DNA of 55,724 bases from REEB95 sp035275845 (GCA_035275845.1 DATEMD010000234.1:1-55724), one strand, 5' to 3'. Counted from the stretch's first letter, positions 8,221 to 18,772 are shown. A program made the numbers and translations. The notes: a model not told the origin generated them from the letters alone.

Positions 8221-8970
8221 GTGCCGCGTTCACGCATTCGCATGCTGATTCCGCTCGGCCTGCCGATTTTGCTGTCGGGCTGCCTCGTCGTCGCGGCTGC
8301 CGGTACCGGCAGCAGCATCGGCTATGTCGCGACCGAGGATCGCTCGTTGCGGCAGAATGCCGACGATATCGTCACCTGCACCCAGGCGATACAGCTTTGG
8401 GCGCAATTCAATACGCAGCTGAACGACGATCTCAACTGCCACACTTATGACGGTCGCATGCTGGTGACCGGCAACGTGCCGACCGATGCGTGGCGCGACG
8501 AGGCGATCAAGCGCGCCTGGCAGGCCAAGAACGTGAAAGAGGTCTACGACGAAGTCACCGTTGGCCAAGGCTCGGGCTTCATGGGTGACGCGCACGACGC
8601 GGTGACGACGCAGAAGATCAAGGCGGAGCTGCTGACCGATTCCGACGTGCACTCGAACAACTACATCGTCACCACAGAAAATCACGTCGTCTATATCATC
8701 GGCTCGGCGCACAGCGAGGCGGAGAAGCAGCGCGTCATCGACCACGCCCGCGCCATGAGCGGCGTCCGGCGTGTGATCAGCTATATCCGCATCGATGCCA
8801 ATGCGCCCGCGGCCTCGACCGGCGGCGCCAGCAGCACACCCGCGCCGCCGCCTGCCGCGCCGGCGGCATCGTCTCCGCCGCCGGTGTCGTCCGCGCCGCC
8901 CGGTCCCGCGAACGCGCCGCCCAGCACGTCGACGCCGCGCGGCGACATCACCGTGACGCCCCTTCACTAG
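8221..8970 (+). CDS. BON-domain lipoprotein (YraP/DolP-like)
   Basis: Starts at GTG 8221 with AAGGAG 6 nt upstream; the longer open frame before it is not coding. The 249-residue product has a lipobox (LLSGC, Cys21) and two BON domains (about 50-118 and 125-195), the second containing VYIIGSAHSEAEKQRVIDHA. A Pro/Ala/Ser-rich tail fills residues 197-245. DolP/YraP proteins are outer-membrane lipoproteins that bind anionic phospholipid and support envelope integrity. The context (yraN before, gshB after) is the same arrangement seen in other Alphaproteobacteria. The long low-complexity tail is unusual for the family. Confidence 0.9.
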   Translation: MPRSRIRMLIPLGLPILLSGCLVVAAAGTGSSIGYVATEDRSLRQNADDIVTCTQAIQLWAQFNTQLNDDLNCHTYDGRMLVTGNVPTDAWRDEAIKRAWQAKNVKEVYDEVTVGQGSGFMGDAHDAVTTQKIKAELLTDSDVHSNNYIVTTENHVVYIIGSAHSEAEKQRVIDHARAMSGVRRVISYIRIDANAPAASTGGASSTPAPPPAAPAASSPPPVSSAPPGPANAPPSTSTPRGDITVTPLH

Positions 8971-8980
8971 GATCGGCGCG

Positions 8981-9934
8981 ATGGCCCTCCAGGTCGCGAT
9001 TCAGATGGATCCGATGGAGACCATCAACGTCGCGTCGGATTCGACTTTCGTCCTGGCGCTCGAGGCTCAGGCGCGCGGCCACGCGTTGCTCCACTATCTA
9101 CCGCGCGACCTGGCACTGACCGACGGCACGCTGATGGCGCGTGCGCGGCCGTTGACCGTGCGGCGCGAGGCGCCGCATTTCGAGTTGGGTGCGCCGCGGT
9201 CGCTCGATCTGGGTGGCGTCGATGTCGTGTTGATGCGCCAGGATCCGCCGTTCGACATGGCCTATATCACGGCGACGCACTTGCTCGAGCATGTCAGCCG
9301 GAAGGTGCTGGTCGTCAACGATCCGGCAGCCGTGCGCAACGCGCCGGAAAAGCTCTTCGCCACGCATTTCGTCGGCTTGATGCCGCCGACGCTGATCGGT
9401 AGCGATCCGGAGGCGATCGCCGATTTCCGCCGCCGTCACGGCGACATCATCTTGAAGCCGATCTTCGGTAACGGCGGCGCCGGCGTTTTCCACCTCAAGC
9501 CCGATGACGACAATCTCAGTGCGCTGCTCGAGATGTTCACCCGGCTTTCCCGCGAGCCGGTCATCGTCCAGCGCTACCTGCCCGAGATCCGCCAGGGCGA
9601 CAAGCGCATCATCCTGGTTGAAGGTGAGCCGGTCGGCGCGGTGCTGCGCGTGCCCAAAGCGGGTGAGGCGCGCGCCAACCTGCATGTCGGCGGCCAGGCC
9701 AAGAAAACGACGCTGAGCGCGCGCGACCGTGAAATCTGCGCCGCCATCGGTCCGACACTCCGAGCCCAGGGCCTGGTGTTCGTCGGCATCGACGTGATCG
9801 GCGACTACCTGACCGAAATCAACGTCACGTCACCGACGGGCATCCAGGAGATCAACCGCCTCGACAACGTCCGGCTCGAAACCGGGGTCTGGGACGCGAT
9901 CGACGCGCGGCTCGCGGCGCGCAAACGGCGCTGA
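8981..9934 (+). CDS. gshB: Glutathione synthetase
   Basis: Joins gamma-glutamylcysteine and glycine with ATP in the second step of glutathione synthesis. The 317-residue product begins MALQVAIQMDPMETINVASD, the conserved GshB opening, and carries the ATP-grasp elements ILKPIFGNGGAGVF and DVIGDYLTEINVTSPTGIQ (metal and glutathione binding). It lies 10 bp after the BON gene and is probably cotranscribed. Its 3' end converges on dps. Confidence 0.97.
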   Translation: MALQVAIQMDPMETINVASDSTFVLALEAQARGHALLHYLPRDLALTDGTLMARARPLTVRREAPHFELGAPRSLDLGGVDVVLMRQDPPFDMAYITATHLLEHVSRKVLVVNDPAAVRNAPEKLFATHFVGLMPPTLIGSDPEAIADFRRRHGDIILKPIFGNGGAGVFHLKPDDDNLSALLEMFTRLSREPVIVQRYLPEIRQGDKRIILVEGEPVGAVLRVPKAGEARANLHVGGQAKKTTLSARDREICAAIGPTLRAQGLVFVGIDVIGDYLTEINVTSPTGIQEINRLDNVRLETGVWDAIDARLAARKRR

Positions 9935-9946
9935 ACGGTCTCGCGC

Positions 9947-10429
9947 TTACGCGCTCTCCTGGACGTGGGCTTCGAGGAACCACAACGCCTTGTCGAGCGC
10001 GCGCGAATAGGCGGTGAAAATGTCGGCGGTGTCGGCGTCGCCGGCCTCGTCGGTTTGGTCGATCGCGGCGCGCACCAGGTTCGCCGTTTTGCCGTAACGC
10101 TCGATCAGCGCCGCCAGATGGTCCTTCGATTTGTGGATGTCGACCGGATAAGCGGCGAGCGTCGTCGCCTTGGCGACGACTTGGCTGGTGCCGAGAGCGG
10201 TGCCGCCGAGCTGGACGACACGCTCGGCGAGCGTATCGACGTGGCCGTCGATCTCGGTACGGAACGTGTCGATCATTTCGTGCAGCGCGATGAATTGCGG
10301 GCCCTTGATATTCCAATGGGCTTGCTTGGTCAGCAGCGCGAGGTCGATCGCATCGGCCAGGCGCGCGTTCAGGATTTCGATCGAGACCTTTTTGGTATTC
10401 GACTTGGTATCGTTCTTTGTGCCGTACAT
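9947..10429 (-). CDS. dps: Dps, DNA-protecting ferritin-like protein
   Basis: Dps assembles a 12-mer that oxidises and stores iron and shields DNA. From the ATG at 10429 (GAGGAG 10 nt upstream) the protein has 160 aa. All intersubunit ferroxidase ligands are present with the family spacing: H38, H50, D54, D65, E69. The N-terminal tail is short and Lys/Thr-rich, consistent with DNA contact. An upstream in-frame ATG (10462) lacks a ribosome-binding site and lies before the predicted transcription start, so I did not use it. A strong ICE-box-like palindrome overlaps the promoter, suggesting repression by Irr under low iron. Confidence 0.96.
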   Translation of the reverse strand: MYGTKNDTKSNTKKVSIEILNARLADAIDLALLTKQAHWNIKGPQFIALHEMIDTFRTEIDGHVDTLAERVVQLGGTALGTSQVVAKATTLAAYPVDIHKSKDHLAALIERYGKTANLVRAAIDQTDEAGDADTADIFTAYSRALDKALWFLEAHVQESA

Positions 10430-10464
10430 GGCGCGGGCTCCTCGTTTGCGGGTTCGCGACATAA

Positions 10465-10481
10465 ATTAGAATACTTCTAGA
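10465..10481 (-). promoter_or_regulatory. ICE-box-like operator (Irr site) in the dps promoter
   Basis: ATTAGAATACTTCTAGA matches the Irr iron control element TTTAGAA-N3-TTCTAAA at 12 of 14 defined positions and contains a perfect TAGAA-TAC-TTCTA inverted repeat (10467-10479). It sits in a short AT-rich island in GC-rich DNA. It covers the spacer and the -10 box (TCTAAT, 10470-10465) of a candidate dps promoter whose -35 would be TTTGGC (10492-10487), 16-nt spacing. A repressor bound here would block transcription, as expected for an iron-storage gene under iron limitation. Confidence 0.72.
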
Positions 10482-10534
10482 TTATGGCCAAACCATGCCG
10501 GCCACAGCCAGCAAATCGCCAGGGCTGCTATGAC

Positions 10535-10978
10535 CTAAAGTTTGGTCTGGCGAGTTGGTGGCATCAGCGACCCGAACCCTTGGGAACAGGTCATCGCATC
10601 CGGCGTGTGTTGCGGCGTCCGGCTGTGGGTTTCTGCATAAACCATGTGGCTGTCGGCGCCACTGTCGTAAAAATAGAGTTCGAGCACGCAATTGGCGTTG
10701 CGGTATTGCCAAACTTCTGCGGGCGGATCGACCCGGCGCAAATCGGGATCGCCGATCAGCGCTGCCACTTGCGCTGGCGCCAGGCCGTTGAGCGCGCCGA
10801 GTGCGGGCAGATGGCCCATCGCGGTCGGCGTCGATGAAACGATCGGTGTCGCTGTGGCTTGCGGCGATGAGACGTTCGGGTGGCCGCTACATGCCGCGAG
10901 CAACAAGCCAGTGGCGAGCATCGCAACGCTGCCGCGCCGCATGCCAACCGCTTGCCGAACCTTGTCGATGCCCGCCAT
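10535..10978 (-). CDS. Small lipoprotein of unknown function
   Basis: The 147-residue product has a lipoprotein signal (LLLAAC). After a short Ser/Thr/Pro linker comes a compact domain with ALNGLAPAQVAALIGDPDLR, then PAEVWQYRNANCVLELYFY. The combination of an 'L-G-x-P' segment with 'EVWQYR..CVL' recurs in uncharacterised alphaproteobacterial lipoproteins and recalls the SmpA/OmlA style of small outer-membrane lipoprotein, but I cannot assign a role. The start is uncertain: ATG at 10942 (MRRGSV) gives a more typical signal peptide; neither start has a clear ribosome-binding site. It lies upstream of dps on the same strand, but the ICE box between them suggests separate transcription. Confidence 0.75.
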   Translation of the reverse strand: MAGIDKVRQAVGMRRGSVAMLATGLLLAACSGHPNVSSPQATATPIVSSTPTAMGHLPALGALNGLAPAQVAALIGDPDLRRVDPPAEVWQYRNANCVLELYFYDSGADSHMVYAETHSRTPQHTPDAMTCSQGFGSLMPPTRQTKL

Positions 10979-11317
10979 GGGTCGCGTCTATTGCAGCAAT
11001 CCGTGGCCGGAGCGGTAGCACGAGGAGAAAATCGCCATAGCGCAGCGCGGCACCTGCCATCAGCAGGCCGTAGAAAAACCGCGAAATGCGCGAGCCTCCC
11101 CCGAAACCACCGCTCTCCGGCGGCGCGAAAAGCCAAGCCTTTCAAGGCTCAAGATAATCGGGTTGGCGCTGTGAAATAAAGCGCAAATTGCCGATTTTCC
11201 GCCGGTGACGCGACTTTTTGCGCCCTAGGCTTGCGGGCGACGGCATGGTCCTTATACTCCGCGCGCGCCGGCTTCCCGTGCCGCGCCGCTATCGCCTTGC
11301 ACCCAGACCGGATCCCT
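10979..11317. other. Intergenic region between the divergent lipoprotein and adenosine kinase genes
   Basis: I see no convincing gene in these ~340 bases; open frames crossing it are low-complexity shadows. It holds a candidate promoter for the kinase (11231-11258) and a loose inverted repeat GCGCAAA...TTTGCGC (11182-11224, 29-nt gap) of unknown meaning. The right half is more AT-rich than the surrounding coding DNA. Confidence 0.5.
11231..11258 (+). promoter_or_regulatory. Candidate sigma70 promoter for adenosine kinase
   Basis: TTGCGG (11231-11236), a 16-nt spacer and TATACT (11253-11258) form a good -35/-10 pair about 60 bp before the kinase ATG. The predicted transcript would have a 5' leader of roughly 50 nt. 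Confidence 0.45.
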
Positions 11318-12313
11318 ATGGCCGCTCCCTCGTATGATGTCGTCGGCATTGGCAACGCCATTGTCGATGTTCTCGCCCGCACCGACGAGGCGCTGGTGCA
11401 GCGCCTGGGGCTGAGCAAGGGCACGATGGCGCTGGTTGATACCGCACGCGCCGAGACGATCTATGCCGCGATGCCGCCGGGGGTCGAAAAATCGGGTGGG
11501 TCGGCCGCCAACACCATTGCCGGCATCGCGTCGCTCGGCGGCCGCGGCGCTTATATCGGCAAGGTCCGCAACGACGCGCTCGGTGCGGTGTTCGCGCACG
11601 ATCTCAAGACGCTGGGCGTGCGCTTCGACACCAAGCCGGCGATCGCGGGGCCGCCGACCGCGCGCTGTCTGATCCTGGTGACACCCGACGCGCAACGCAC
11701 CATGGGCACGTTCTTGGGTGCGTGCGTCGATCTCGGACCGGAGGACATCGACGAGCCGCTGGTCGCCTCGGCGTCGGTGACCTATCTCGAGGGCTACCTT
11801 TTCGATCCGCCCCGCGCCATGGAGGCGTTCCGCAAGGCGGCTTCGGTCGCGCACAAGGCCGGCCGTCAGGTGGCGTTATCGCTGTCGGACCCGTTCTGCG
11901 TCGATCGTCATCGCGCCGAATTCCGCGATCTGGTCGCGGCGCACATCGACGTGCTGTTCGCCAACGAGCGGGAAATTTGCTCGCTGTATGAGACCGAACA
12001 TTTCGAACTCGCCGCCAAAGCGGTGCGCGGCCATTGCGATATCGCCGTGTTGACGCGCAGCGAACGCGGCTCGAACGTCGTCACCAAGACGGACATGCTG
12101 CACATCGCGCCCGCACCGGTCGCCAACGTGGTTGACACCACCGGCGCTGGCGATCTCTATGCCGCTGGTTTCCTCTATGGTTTGACGCACGGCCGCGATC
12201 TCGCGACTTGCGGCAGGCTTGGCAGCCTGTGTGCGGCCGAGATCATCGCCCATGTCGGCGCGCGTCCGGAAACCTCCCTAGGGCGTCTCGCCACCGACGC
12301 CGGCCTTATTTAA
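11318..12313 (+). CDS. PfkB-family adenosine kinase
   Basis: Phosphorylates adenosine (or a related ribonucleoside) to AMP in purine salvage. The ATG at 11318 gives 331 aa starting MAAPSYDVVGIGNAIVDVLA. PfkB signatures are present: GGSAANTIAGIASLGG near the N-terminus, and DTTGAGDLYAAGFLYGL, containing the catalytic Asp and anion hole, near the C-terminus. The sequence TPDAQRTMGTFLGAC fits the adenosine/ribokinase branch rather than fructokinases. It is followed 29 bp later by typA on the same strand. Substrate preference within the PfkB family is the uncertain point. Confidence 0.88.
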   Translation: MAAPSYDVVGIGNAIVDVLARTDEALVQRLGLSKGTMALVDTARAETIYAAMPPGVEKSGGSAANTIAGIASLGGRGAYIGKVRNDALGAVFAHDLKTLGVRFDTKPAIAGPPTARCLILVTPDAQRTMGTFLGACVDLGPEDIDEPLVASASVTYLEGYLFDPPRAMEAFRKAASVAHKAGRQVALSLSDPFCVDRHRAEFRDLVAAHIDVLFANEREICSLYETEHFELAAKAVRGHCDIAVLTRSERGSNVVTKTDMLHIAPAPVANVVDTTGAGDLYAAGFLYGLTHGRDLATCGRLGSLCAAEIIAHVGARPETSLGRLATDAGLI

Positions 12314-12342
12314 CGGCGCATTCCGCGCCAAAGCGTGAGTTC

Positions 12343-14166
<1,824 letters not shown>

Positions 14167-14214
14167 TCGAGGTCCGCCGGCGAGCGTAAGACCGGATTAA
14201 ATGCGGACTTTCGC

Positions 14215-14664
14215 ATGACGACGAACGAACCCGAATTGAGCATCAAATCGTCGCTATTGCAGCGGCTTCACCAAGATTGGGAAAGCCGCCGCCGGGGCCG
14301 CCGGATGCCGGCGCGTGCCGATTTCGACCCGGTCGATCTCAAATACGTGCTCGGGTATCTGTCGCTCATCGACGTGCAGCGTGATCCGCTGCGGTTTCGG
14401 TTTCGCATCCACGCCAGCAACGTCGCCGGACGCGTCGGTTTCGATCTCACCGGCAAGGATGTCGACGCGATCGCCGACGTGCATTATCGCAAGCTGGTGC
14501 GCGCGCATTATATCGCGGTCGTCGAACAGCGCCGGCCGGTGGTCGAATTCCGCGATCGCGTGGTGACCGACAACGTTTGCCTTCATTGCGAGATTCTAGC
14601 GCTGCCGCTGGGCAACGATGGCGAAACTGTCGACCGCATCATGACCTGTATGGTGTGGTTCTGA
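14215..14664 (+). CDS. PAS_5-type small PAS domain protein
   Basis: A 149-residue single-domain protein of the PAS_5 kind common in Alphaproteobacteria. Recognisable elements are LLQRLHQDWESRRRGRRMPA, then DFDPVDLKYVLGYLSLIDV and RFRFRIHASNVAGRVGFDLTGK (written here as two overlapping parts of the core), ending LPLGNDGETVDRIMTCMVWF. Such proteins lack an output domain and their ligand is unknown. It stands alone between typA and the cyclophilin gene, 48 bp after typA. Confidence 0.8.
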   Translation: MTTNEPELSIKSSLLQRLHQDWESRRRGRRMPARADFDPVDLKYVLGYLSLIDVQRDPLRFRFRIHASNVAGRVGFDLTGKDVDAIADVHYRKLVRAHYIAVVEQRRPVVEFRDRVVTDNVCLHCEILALPLGNDGETVDRIMTCMVWF

Positions 14665-14727
14665 CGGTTCCCAAGTGTGGTCGCCTGAGCTAAGGTCGCA
14701 CGTCTTTAACCGGCGGAACGCGACACA

Positions 14728-15282
14728 ATGAAAACTTTTATCCTGGCCGCGCTCGCCGCCGCCTTCATTTTGACCAGCGGAGGTCCCGTGAGCGCTGCCG
14801 ATCTCGAGAATACGCTTTACCTCGACGTGCCGAAGGGGCGCGTCGTCATCGAATTGCAGCCCAATCTCGCGCCCAAGACCGTGGCGCGCATCAAGGAGCT
14901 GACGCGCAAAGGCTTTTACGACGGCATCGTTTTCCATCGCGTGATCGCCGGCTTCATGGCGCAGACTGGCGATCCGACTGGCACCGGCACCGGCGGCTCC
15001 GGCCAGAACATCAAGGCCGAATTTAGCCAGGCGCATTTCGTCCGCGGCACCGTTGGCATGGCGCGCTCGGCGAGTCCCGACAGCGCCGACAGCCAGTTCT
15101 TCATCTGCTTCGAGCCGGCACCGTTCCTCGACGGCAAATATACGATCTTCGGCCAGGTCGTGTCGGGCATGGAATATATCGACGCCATCAAGAAGGGCGA
15201 TCCGCAAAGCGGCATGGTGCAGAACCCCGACAAGATCATCCGCATGCAGGTCGCCGCCGACGCCGAGAAAAAGAAGCCCTGA
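14728..15282 (+). CDS. Periplasmic cyclophilin-type peptidyl-prolyl isomerase
   Basis: Catalyses cis-trans isomerisation of prolyl bonds during folding in the periplasm. Residues 1-23 are a signal peptide ending VSA-AD. The cyclophilin core follows: GFYDGIVFHRVIAGFMAQTG with the catalytic FHR, then GTVGMARSASPDSADSQFFI and PFLDGKYTIFGQVVSGMEY. Size (184 aa) matches PpiA-like exported cyclophilins. It precedes ampG by 25 bp on the same strand, so both envelope genes may be cotranscribed. Confidence 0.95.
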   Translation: MKTFILAALAAAFILTSGGPVSAADLENTLYLDVPKGRVVIELQPNLAPKTVARIKELTRKGFYDGIVFHRVIAGFMAQTGDPTGTGTGGSGQNIKAEFSQAHFVRGTVGMARSASPDSADSQFFICFEPAPFLDGKYTIFGQVVSGMEYIDAIKKGDPQSGMVQNPDKIIRMQVAADAEKKKP

Positions 15283-15307
15283 CGCGGCCGAGCCGGAATC
15301 GTCGCCC

Positions 15308-16579
15308 ATGCGATCCTGGCTCGCCTCCCTACGGGTTTACGGCGATCGCCGCATGCTGGCGATCCTGCTCATGGGCTTTTCGAGCGGCCTGCCGCTGGCG
15401 CTGACCGCTTCGACGCTGGCGATCTGGCTCAAGACCGCGGGTGTATCGCTTACGGCAATAGGCCTCTTCGCCGAGGTTGGCCTCGCCTACAACCTCAAGT
15501 TTCTGTGGGCGCCGGCGATGGATCGCATCCGCTTGCCGCTGATCGGCCGGCTCGGTCGGCGGCGCAGCTGGGCGGTGACGGTCCAGCTGGCGCTGGCGGT
15601 GGCGCTGCTCGTCATGGCCAGTCGTGATCCAACCGCCGATCCGTGGTCGATCGCCGTCGTCGCTGCGATCGTCGCCTTTCTCTCCGCCAGTCAGGACATC
15701 GTCATCGACGCCTATCGTGTCGAACTGCTCGACGAACGCGAGCAGGGCGCCGGCGCTGCCGCAACGCAAGTTGGTTACCGCTTTGGCATGATCGCGTCGG
15801 GAGCCGGCGCGCTCTATCTCGCGGCCTATTTCGGCTGGTTCTGGTCTTATGTCGGCATGGCGGTCTTGATGCTGGTGGGTGTCGTCACCGTGCTGATGAC
15901 ACGCGAACCGCGCCTGGTCGCGCCGCCGGCGTCCGGCTCCTGGCTTGCCCAGACGGTGGTCGCGCCGTTCGCCGAATTCGCCAGCCGGCGCGGCTGGCTT
16001 CTCATCCTGATCTTCGTCGTGCTCTACAAGTTCGGCGACGCCCTCGCCGGCATCATGTCGAGCCCGTTCTACGTCACGCTCGGTTTCAGCCTGGTCGACA
16101 TTGCCAACGTCGCGAAAATCTTCGGTACTGCCGCCAGTATCGCCGGCGTGTTCTTGGGTGGCGCTGCCGTCTATCGCCTGGGCTTGATGCCGGCACTGTT
16201 GATTTGCGGCGCGTTCCAGGCGCTGTCGAACCTCATGTACATCGCGCAGCTTTGGGCGGGGCCCGATCCGACGATGCTGGCGCTTACGATCGCCACCGAA
16301 AACATCACGGGTGGCATGGCGTCGGCGGCGTTCGTCGCCTACCTGTCGCGGCTCTGCCATCCGGCTTTCACGGCGACGCAATACGCACTGTTGTCGGCGC
16401 TCGCCGCCACCGGCCGCACGGTGCTGGCGGCGGTCGGCGGATACCTCGCCGATCATCTGGGTTGGCAGCCGTTCTTCCTGGTCGCAACGGCCGCGTGCGT
16501 GCCGGCGCTGTTGCTGTTGCTTTACCTGATGCGGCTAGCCGAAACGCAACAGCCGGGCGCGGTTCCGACGCAACCATGA
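15308..16579 (+). CDS. ampG: AmpG-type muropeptide permease (MFS)
   Basis: Imports anhydro-muropeptides into the cytoplasm for peptidoglycan recycling. From ATG 15308 (MRSWLASLRVYGDRRML) the protein has 423 aa and about 12 hydrophobic helices. AmpG features are GFSSGLPLALTASTLAIWLK in the first helix, FLWAPAMDRI, and SASQDIVIDAYRVELL. The upstream open frame belongs to the cyclophilin gene read out of phase. The last 45 bp overlap the convergent metallopeptidase gene. Confidence 0.92.
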   Translation: MRSWLASLRVYGDRRMLAILLMGFSSGLPLALTASTLAIWLKTAGVSLTAIGLFAEVGLAYNLKFLWAPAMDRIRLPLIGRLGRRRSWAVTVQLALAVALLVMASRDPTADPWSIAVVAAIVAFLSASQDIVIDAYRVELLDEREQGAGAAATQVGYRFGMIASGAGALYLAAYFGWFWSYVGMAVLMLVGVVTVLMTREPRLVAPPASGSWLAQTVVAPFAEFASRRGWLLILIFVVLYKFGDALAGIMSSPFYVTLGFSLVDIANVAKIFGTAASIAGVFLGGAAVYRLGLMPALLICGAFQALSNLMYIAQLWAGPDPTMLALTIATENITGGMASAAFVAYLSRLCHPAFTATQYALLSALAATGRTVLAAVGGYLADHLGWQPFFLVATAACVPALLLLLYLMRLAETQQPGAVPTQP

Positions 16580-17239
16580 CCGCTGCGCGCCCGATCCGGG
16601 CGCCAGATCCTCGACCACACGCCAAAATCGCGCGCCGTGGTTCATATGCTTCAGATGCGCGATCTCGTGCGCGACCACGTAATCGACGACCGCGGGCGGC
16701 GCCAAGATCAGCCGCCAGGAGAAGCACAGCGCGCCTTCGTGCCCGCAGCTGCCCCATCGCGTCCGGGTGTCGCGCACGGAAATCCGCAGGACGTGACGGC
16801 CGATCGACGCCGCCATTGCGCGCGCCCGTAGGCCGAGCTCGTGCCGGGCCAGCTCGCGCAGAAAATCGGTGACACGGCGCGCCAAATGCCTGGGATCGCC
16901 GGCGACGCACAGCGCACCGGGCTCAAGCCATGCGGCGCCGTGTCCGCGGCTCTCGGCACGATGGCAGATGACGTGCGGCAAGCCGAGGATCGGGATCTCG
17001 GCACCGGCAGCGAAGGCAGTGCGCGGTGGCAACTCGTCGAGGCGCTGCTCGATCCAGCCGCGATTGTCCTCGAGGAAGCGCAACGCGGCGGCGAACGAGG
17101 CGTACCGCGGCAGCGTCAGAATCACGGCGTCGTCCTCATCGTCGAGGCGTAGGATGAATCGCCGCGCGTTGCGCCGTCGCACGATCTTGAGCGGCCGTTC
17201 GCCGCTCGATAGTGCGATGCGCTCAGGGATCGCGCCCAT
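16535..17239 (-). CDS. YgjP/DUF45-type zinc metallopeptidase
   Basis: Belongs to the small YgjP-like (DUF45) metallopeptidases. The zinc site is VAHEIAHLKHMNH (HExxH plus a third His four residues later), preceded by the typical TRTRWGSCGHEGALCFSWRL (20 residues) and LAPPAVVDYV. Length 234 aa matches the family. Natural substrates are not established; some relatives are linked to toxin or restriction systems, but nothing of that kind lies nearby. It sits directly downstream of the SCO gene on the same strand, probably cotranscribed. Confidence 0.87.
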   Translation of the reverse strand: MGAIPERIALSSGERPLKIVRRRNARRFILRLDDEDDAVILTLPRYASFAAALRFLEDNRGWIEQRLDELPPRTAFAAGAEIPILGLPHVICHRAESRGHGAAWLEPGALCVAGDPRHLARRVTDFLRELARHELGLRARAMAASIGRHVLRISVRDTRTRWGSCGHEGALCFSWRLILAPPAVVDYVVAHEIAHLKHMNHGARFWRVVEDLAPGSGAQRSWLRRNRARLLRFG

Positions 17240-17245
17240 GCGGGG

Positions 17246-17833
17246 TCAGAGGTATTTGCGAATGTCGTCGGCCATGTCGGCCGGCTTTTCGCCGGGCGGA
17301 ATCAGCCGGGCGATCTTGCCGTCGCGGCCCATCAGATAGATGAACGACGAGTGATCCAGCAGGTAATCGTCGATCGGTCCGCCCGGCGCCTTGCTGGCGA
17401 AGACGCGAAACTCGTGTTCGACGGCGTCGAGCTGCGCCGTCGTGCCGGTGAGCGCGATCAGCCGCGGCGTAAAGTTGGCGGCATAGAGCTTGAGCTGCTG
17501 CGACGTATCGCGCGCCGGATCGACGGTGATGAAGATCGGCTGGACCGCGGCGCCGGCGGCGCCGAGCTGATCGAGCGCCTGCGACATGGCGGAAAGCGCG
17601 GCGGGGCATGCGTCCGGACAATTGGTATAGCCGAAATAGATCAGCATCAGCTTGCCGCGGAATTCGCTGTCGCTGCGCGGCGCGCCGTTCTGGTCGGTAA
17701 GCGAGAACGGTCCGCCCACCGGGGCGGCTTCCGGCGCGGCGCGTCCGTACCAGCCTTGCTCGTAGCCGAAGCCCGCGACAAGCACGGCGAGCACGACGAG
17801 GAAGACGAGAAGACCACGACTGGCCGCTGACAT
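17246..17833 (-). CDS. SCO1/SenC-type copper chaperone
   Basis: SCO proteins deliver copper or reduce thiols during CuA assembly of cytochrome c oxidase. From ATG 17833 (195 aa) there is an N-terminal membrane anchor (GLLVFLVVLAVLVAGFGY) and a thioredoxin-like domain with the copper motif NCPDACP (CxxxCP) and the distal His in LLDHSSFIYLMG. A GTG at 17896, abutting the cobA stop, would add 21 residues. It lies in a minus-strand run cobA-SCO-YgjP. Confidence 0.92.
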   Translation of the reverse strand: MSAASRGLLVFLVVLAVLVAGFGYEQGWYGRAAPEAAPVGGPFSLTDQNGAPRSDSEFRGKLMLIYFGYTNCPDACPAALSAMSQALDQLGAAGAAVQPIFITVDPARDTSQQLKLYAANFTPRLIALTGTTAQLDAVEHEFRVFASKAPGGPIDDYLLDHSSFIYLMGRDGKIARLIPPGEKPADMADDIRKYL

Positions 17834-17896
17834 GACGGCGAGTCTAAGCGATGCGCGGTCCGTGCCGCCAGGGGCGTTCGGCCGCAGCCGGCCCAC

Positions 17897-18664
17897 TCAA
17901 CGCGTGGGCTTGAGGCGTAGCGTACGGCCGATCATCAGCATGGCTGGCGGCTTGAGTCGTGTCCGCGCGGCGGCACGCGCCGCCGCCGCCAGGGTCGTCT
18001 CGATCACGCGTTGGCGCGGCGTCGTGGCCGCGACGATGATCGCAACCGGCTCGTCGGGTGGCCGGCCCGCGGCGATCAGCCGGTTGGCGATCGCGTTCAG
18101 GTGCTTCAGCGCCATGTAGATCACCAGGATCGGTGCGCCTTTGGCGAGCGCGTGCCAGTCGAGCCCATCGGGCAACTCGCCGCCGCTGGCGTGGCCAGTG
18201 ACGAAGGTCACGGCGGAATTGACGTCGCGATGGGTCAGCGGAATGCCGGCATAGGCGAGGCCGCCAATGCCGGCCGTGATCCCGGGCACGACACGATAGC
18301 GGATGCGCGCCGCCTCGAGCGCCAAAGCCTCCTCGCCGCCGCGGCCGAAGACGAACGGATCGCCACCCTTGAGCCGCAAGACGCGGCGCCGCTGACGCGC
18401 CAACTCCACCAGTTTGGCGGAGATGTCGGGTTGGCGTGGTGATGGCTTGCCGCCGCGCTTGCCGGCGTAATGCAACCGCGCACCGCGTCGCGCGAGCGCC
18501 AAAATGCGCCGGTCGACCAACGCGTCGTAGACGACGTCGTCGGCGGTTTGCAGCGCATGCAACGCCAAGAGCGATAGCAGGCCCGGGTCGCCCGGACCTG
18601 CGCCGACGAGCCAAACCGTCCCTGGGGTGAAGGCGGGAAAACGCGGCGTGCGGCGTGCGGTCAT
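17897..18664 (-). CDS. cobA: Uroporphyrinogen-III C-methyltransferase (CobA/SUMT)
   Basis: Transfers two methyl groups from SAM to uroporphyrinogen III, giving precorrin-2 for siroheme or cobalamin. The product (255 aa from ATG 18664; an ATG at 18715 would add 17) has TVWLVGAGPGDPGLLSLLAL, DALVDRRIL, LRLKGGDPFVFGRGGEEALA (20) and VVPGITAG, all SUMT signatures. It stands upstream of the SCO gene. No nitrite or sulfite reductase is adjacent, so it could serve siroheme or B12; the CobN-like and CobS-like genes nearby have altered catalytic motifs. Confidence 0.95.
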   Translation of the reverse strand: MTARRTPRFPAFTPGTVWLVGAGPGDPGLLSLLALHALQTADDVVYDALVDRRILALARRGARLHYAGKRGGKPSPRQPDISAKLVELARQRRRVLRLKGGDPFVFGRGGEEALALEAARIRYRVVPGITAGIGGLAYAGIPLTHRDVNSAVTFVTGHASGGELPDGLDWHALAKGAPILVIYMALKHLNAIANRLIAAGRPPDEPVAIIVAATTPRQRVIETTLAAAARAAARTRLKPPAMLMIGRTLRLKPTR

Positions 18665-18772
18665 GGCGCGGAGACTAGCATGCCCCTGCGATGGCTCGGA
18701 ATCGATCGCCGCCATGCGATGGCTTGAACGCCGTTGCGGCCCGGCGCAAACTGCGGAGTGAAGGGAGCCGTC

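Noticed and set aside
14172..14208. GTCCGC...GCGGAC repeat between typA and the PAS_5 gene as a terminator
   Set aside because: The loop would be about 25 nt and only a TTT follows; too weak to call.
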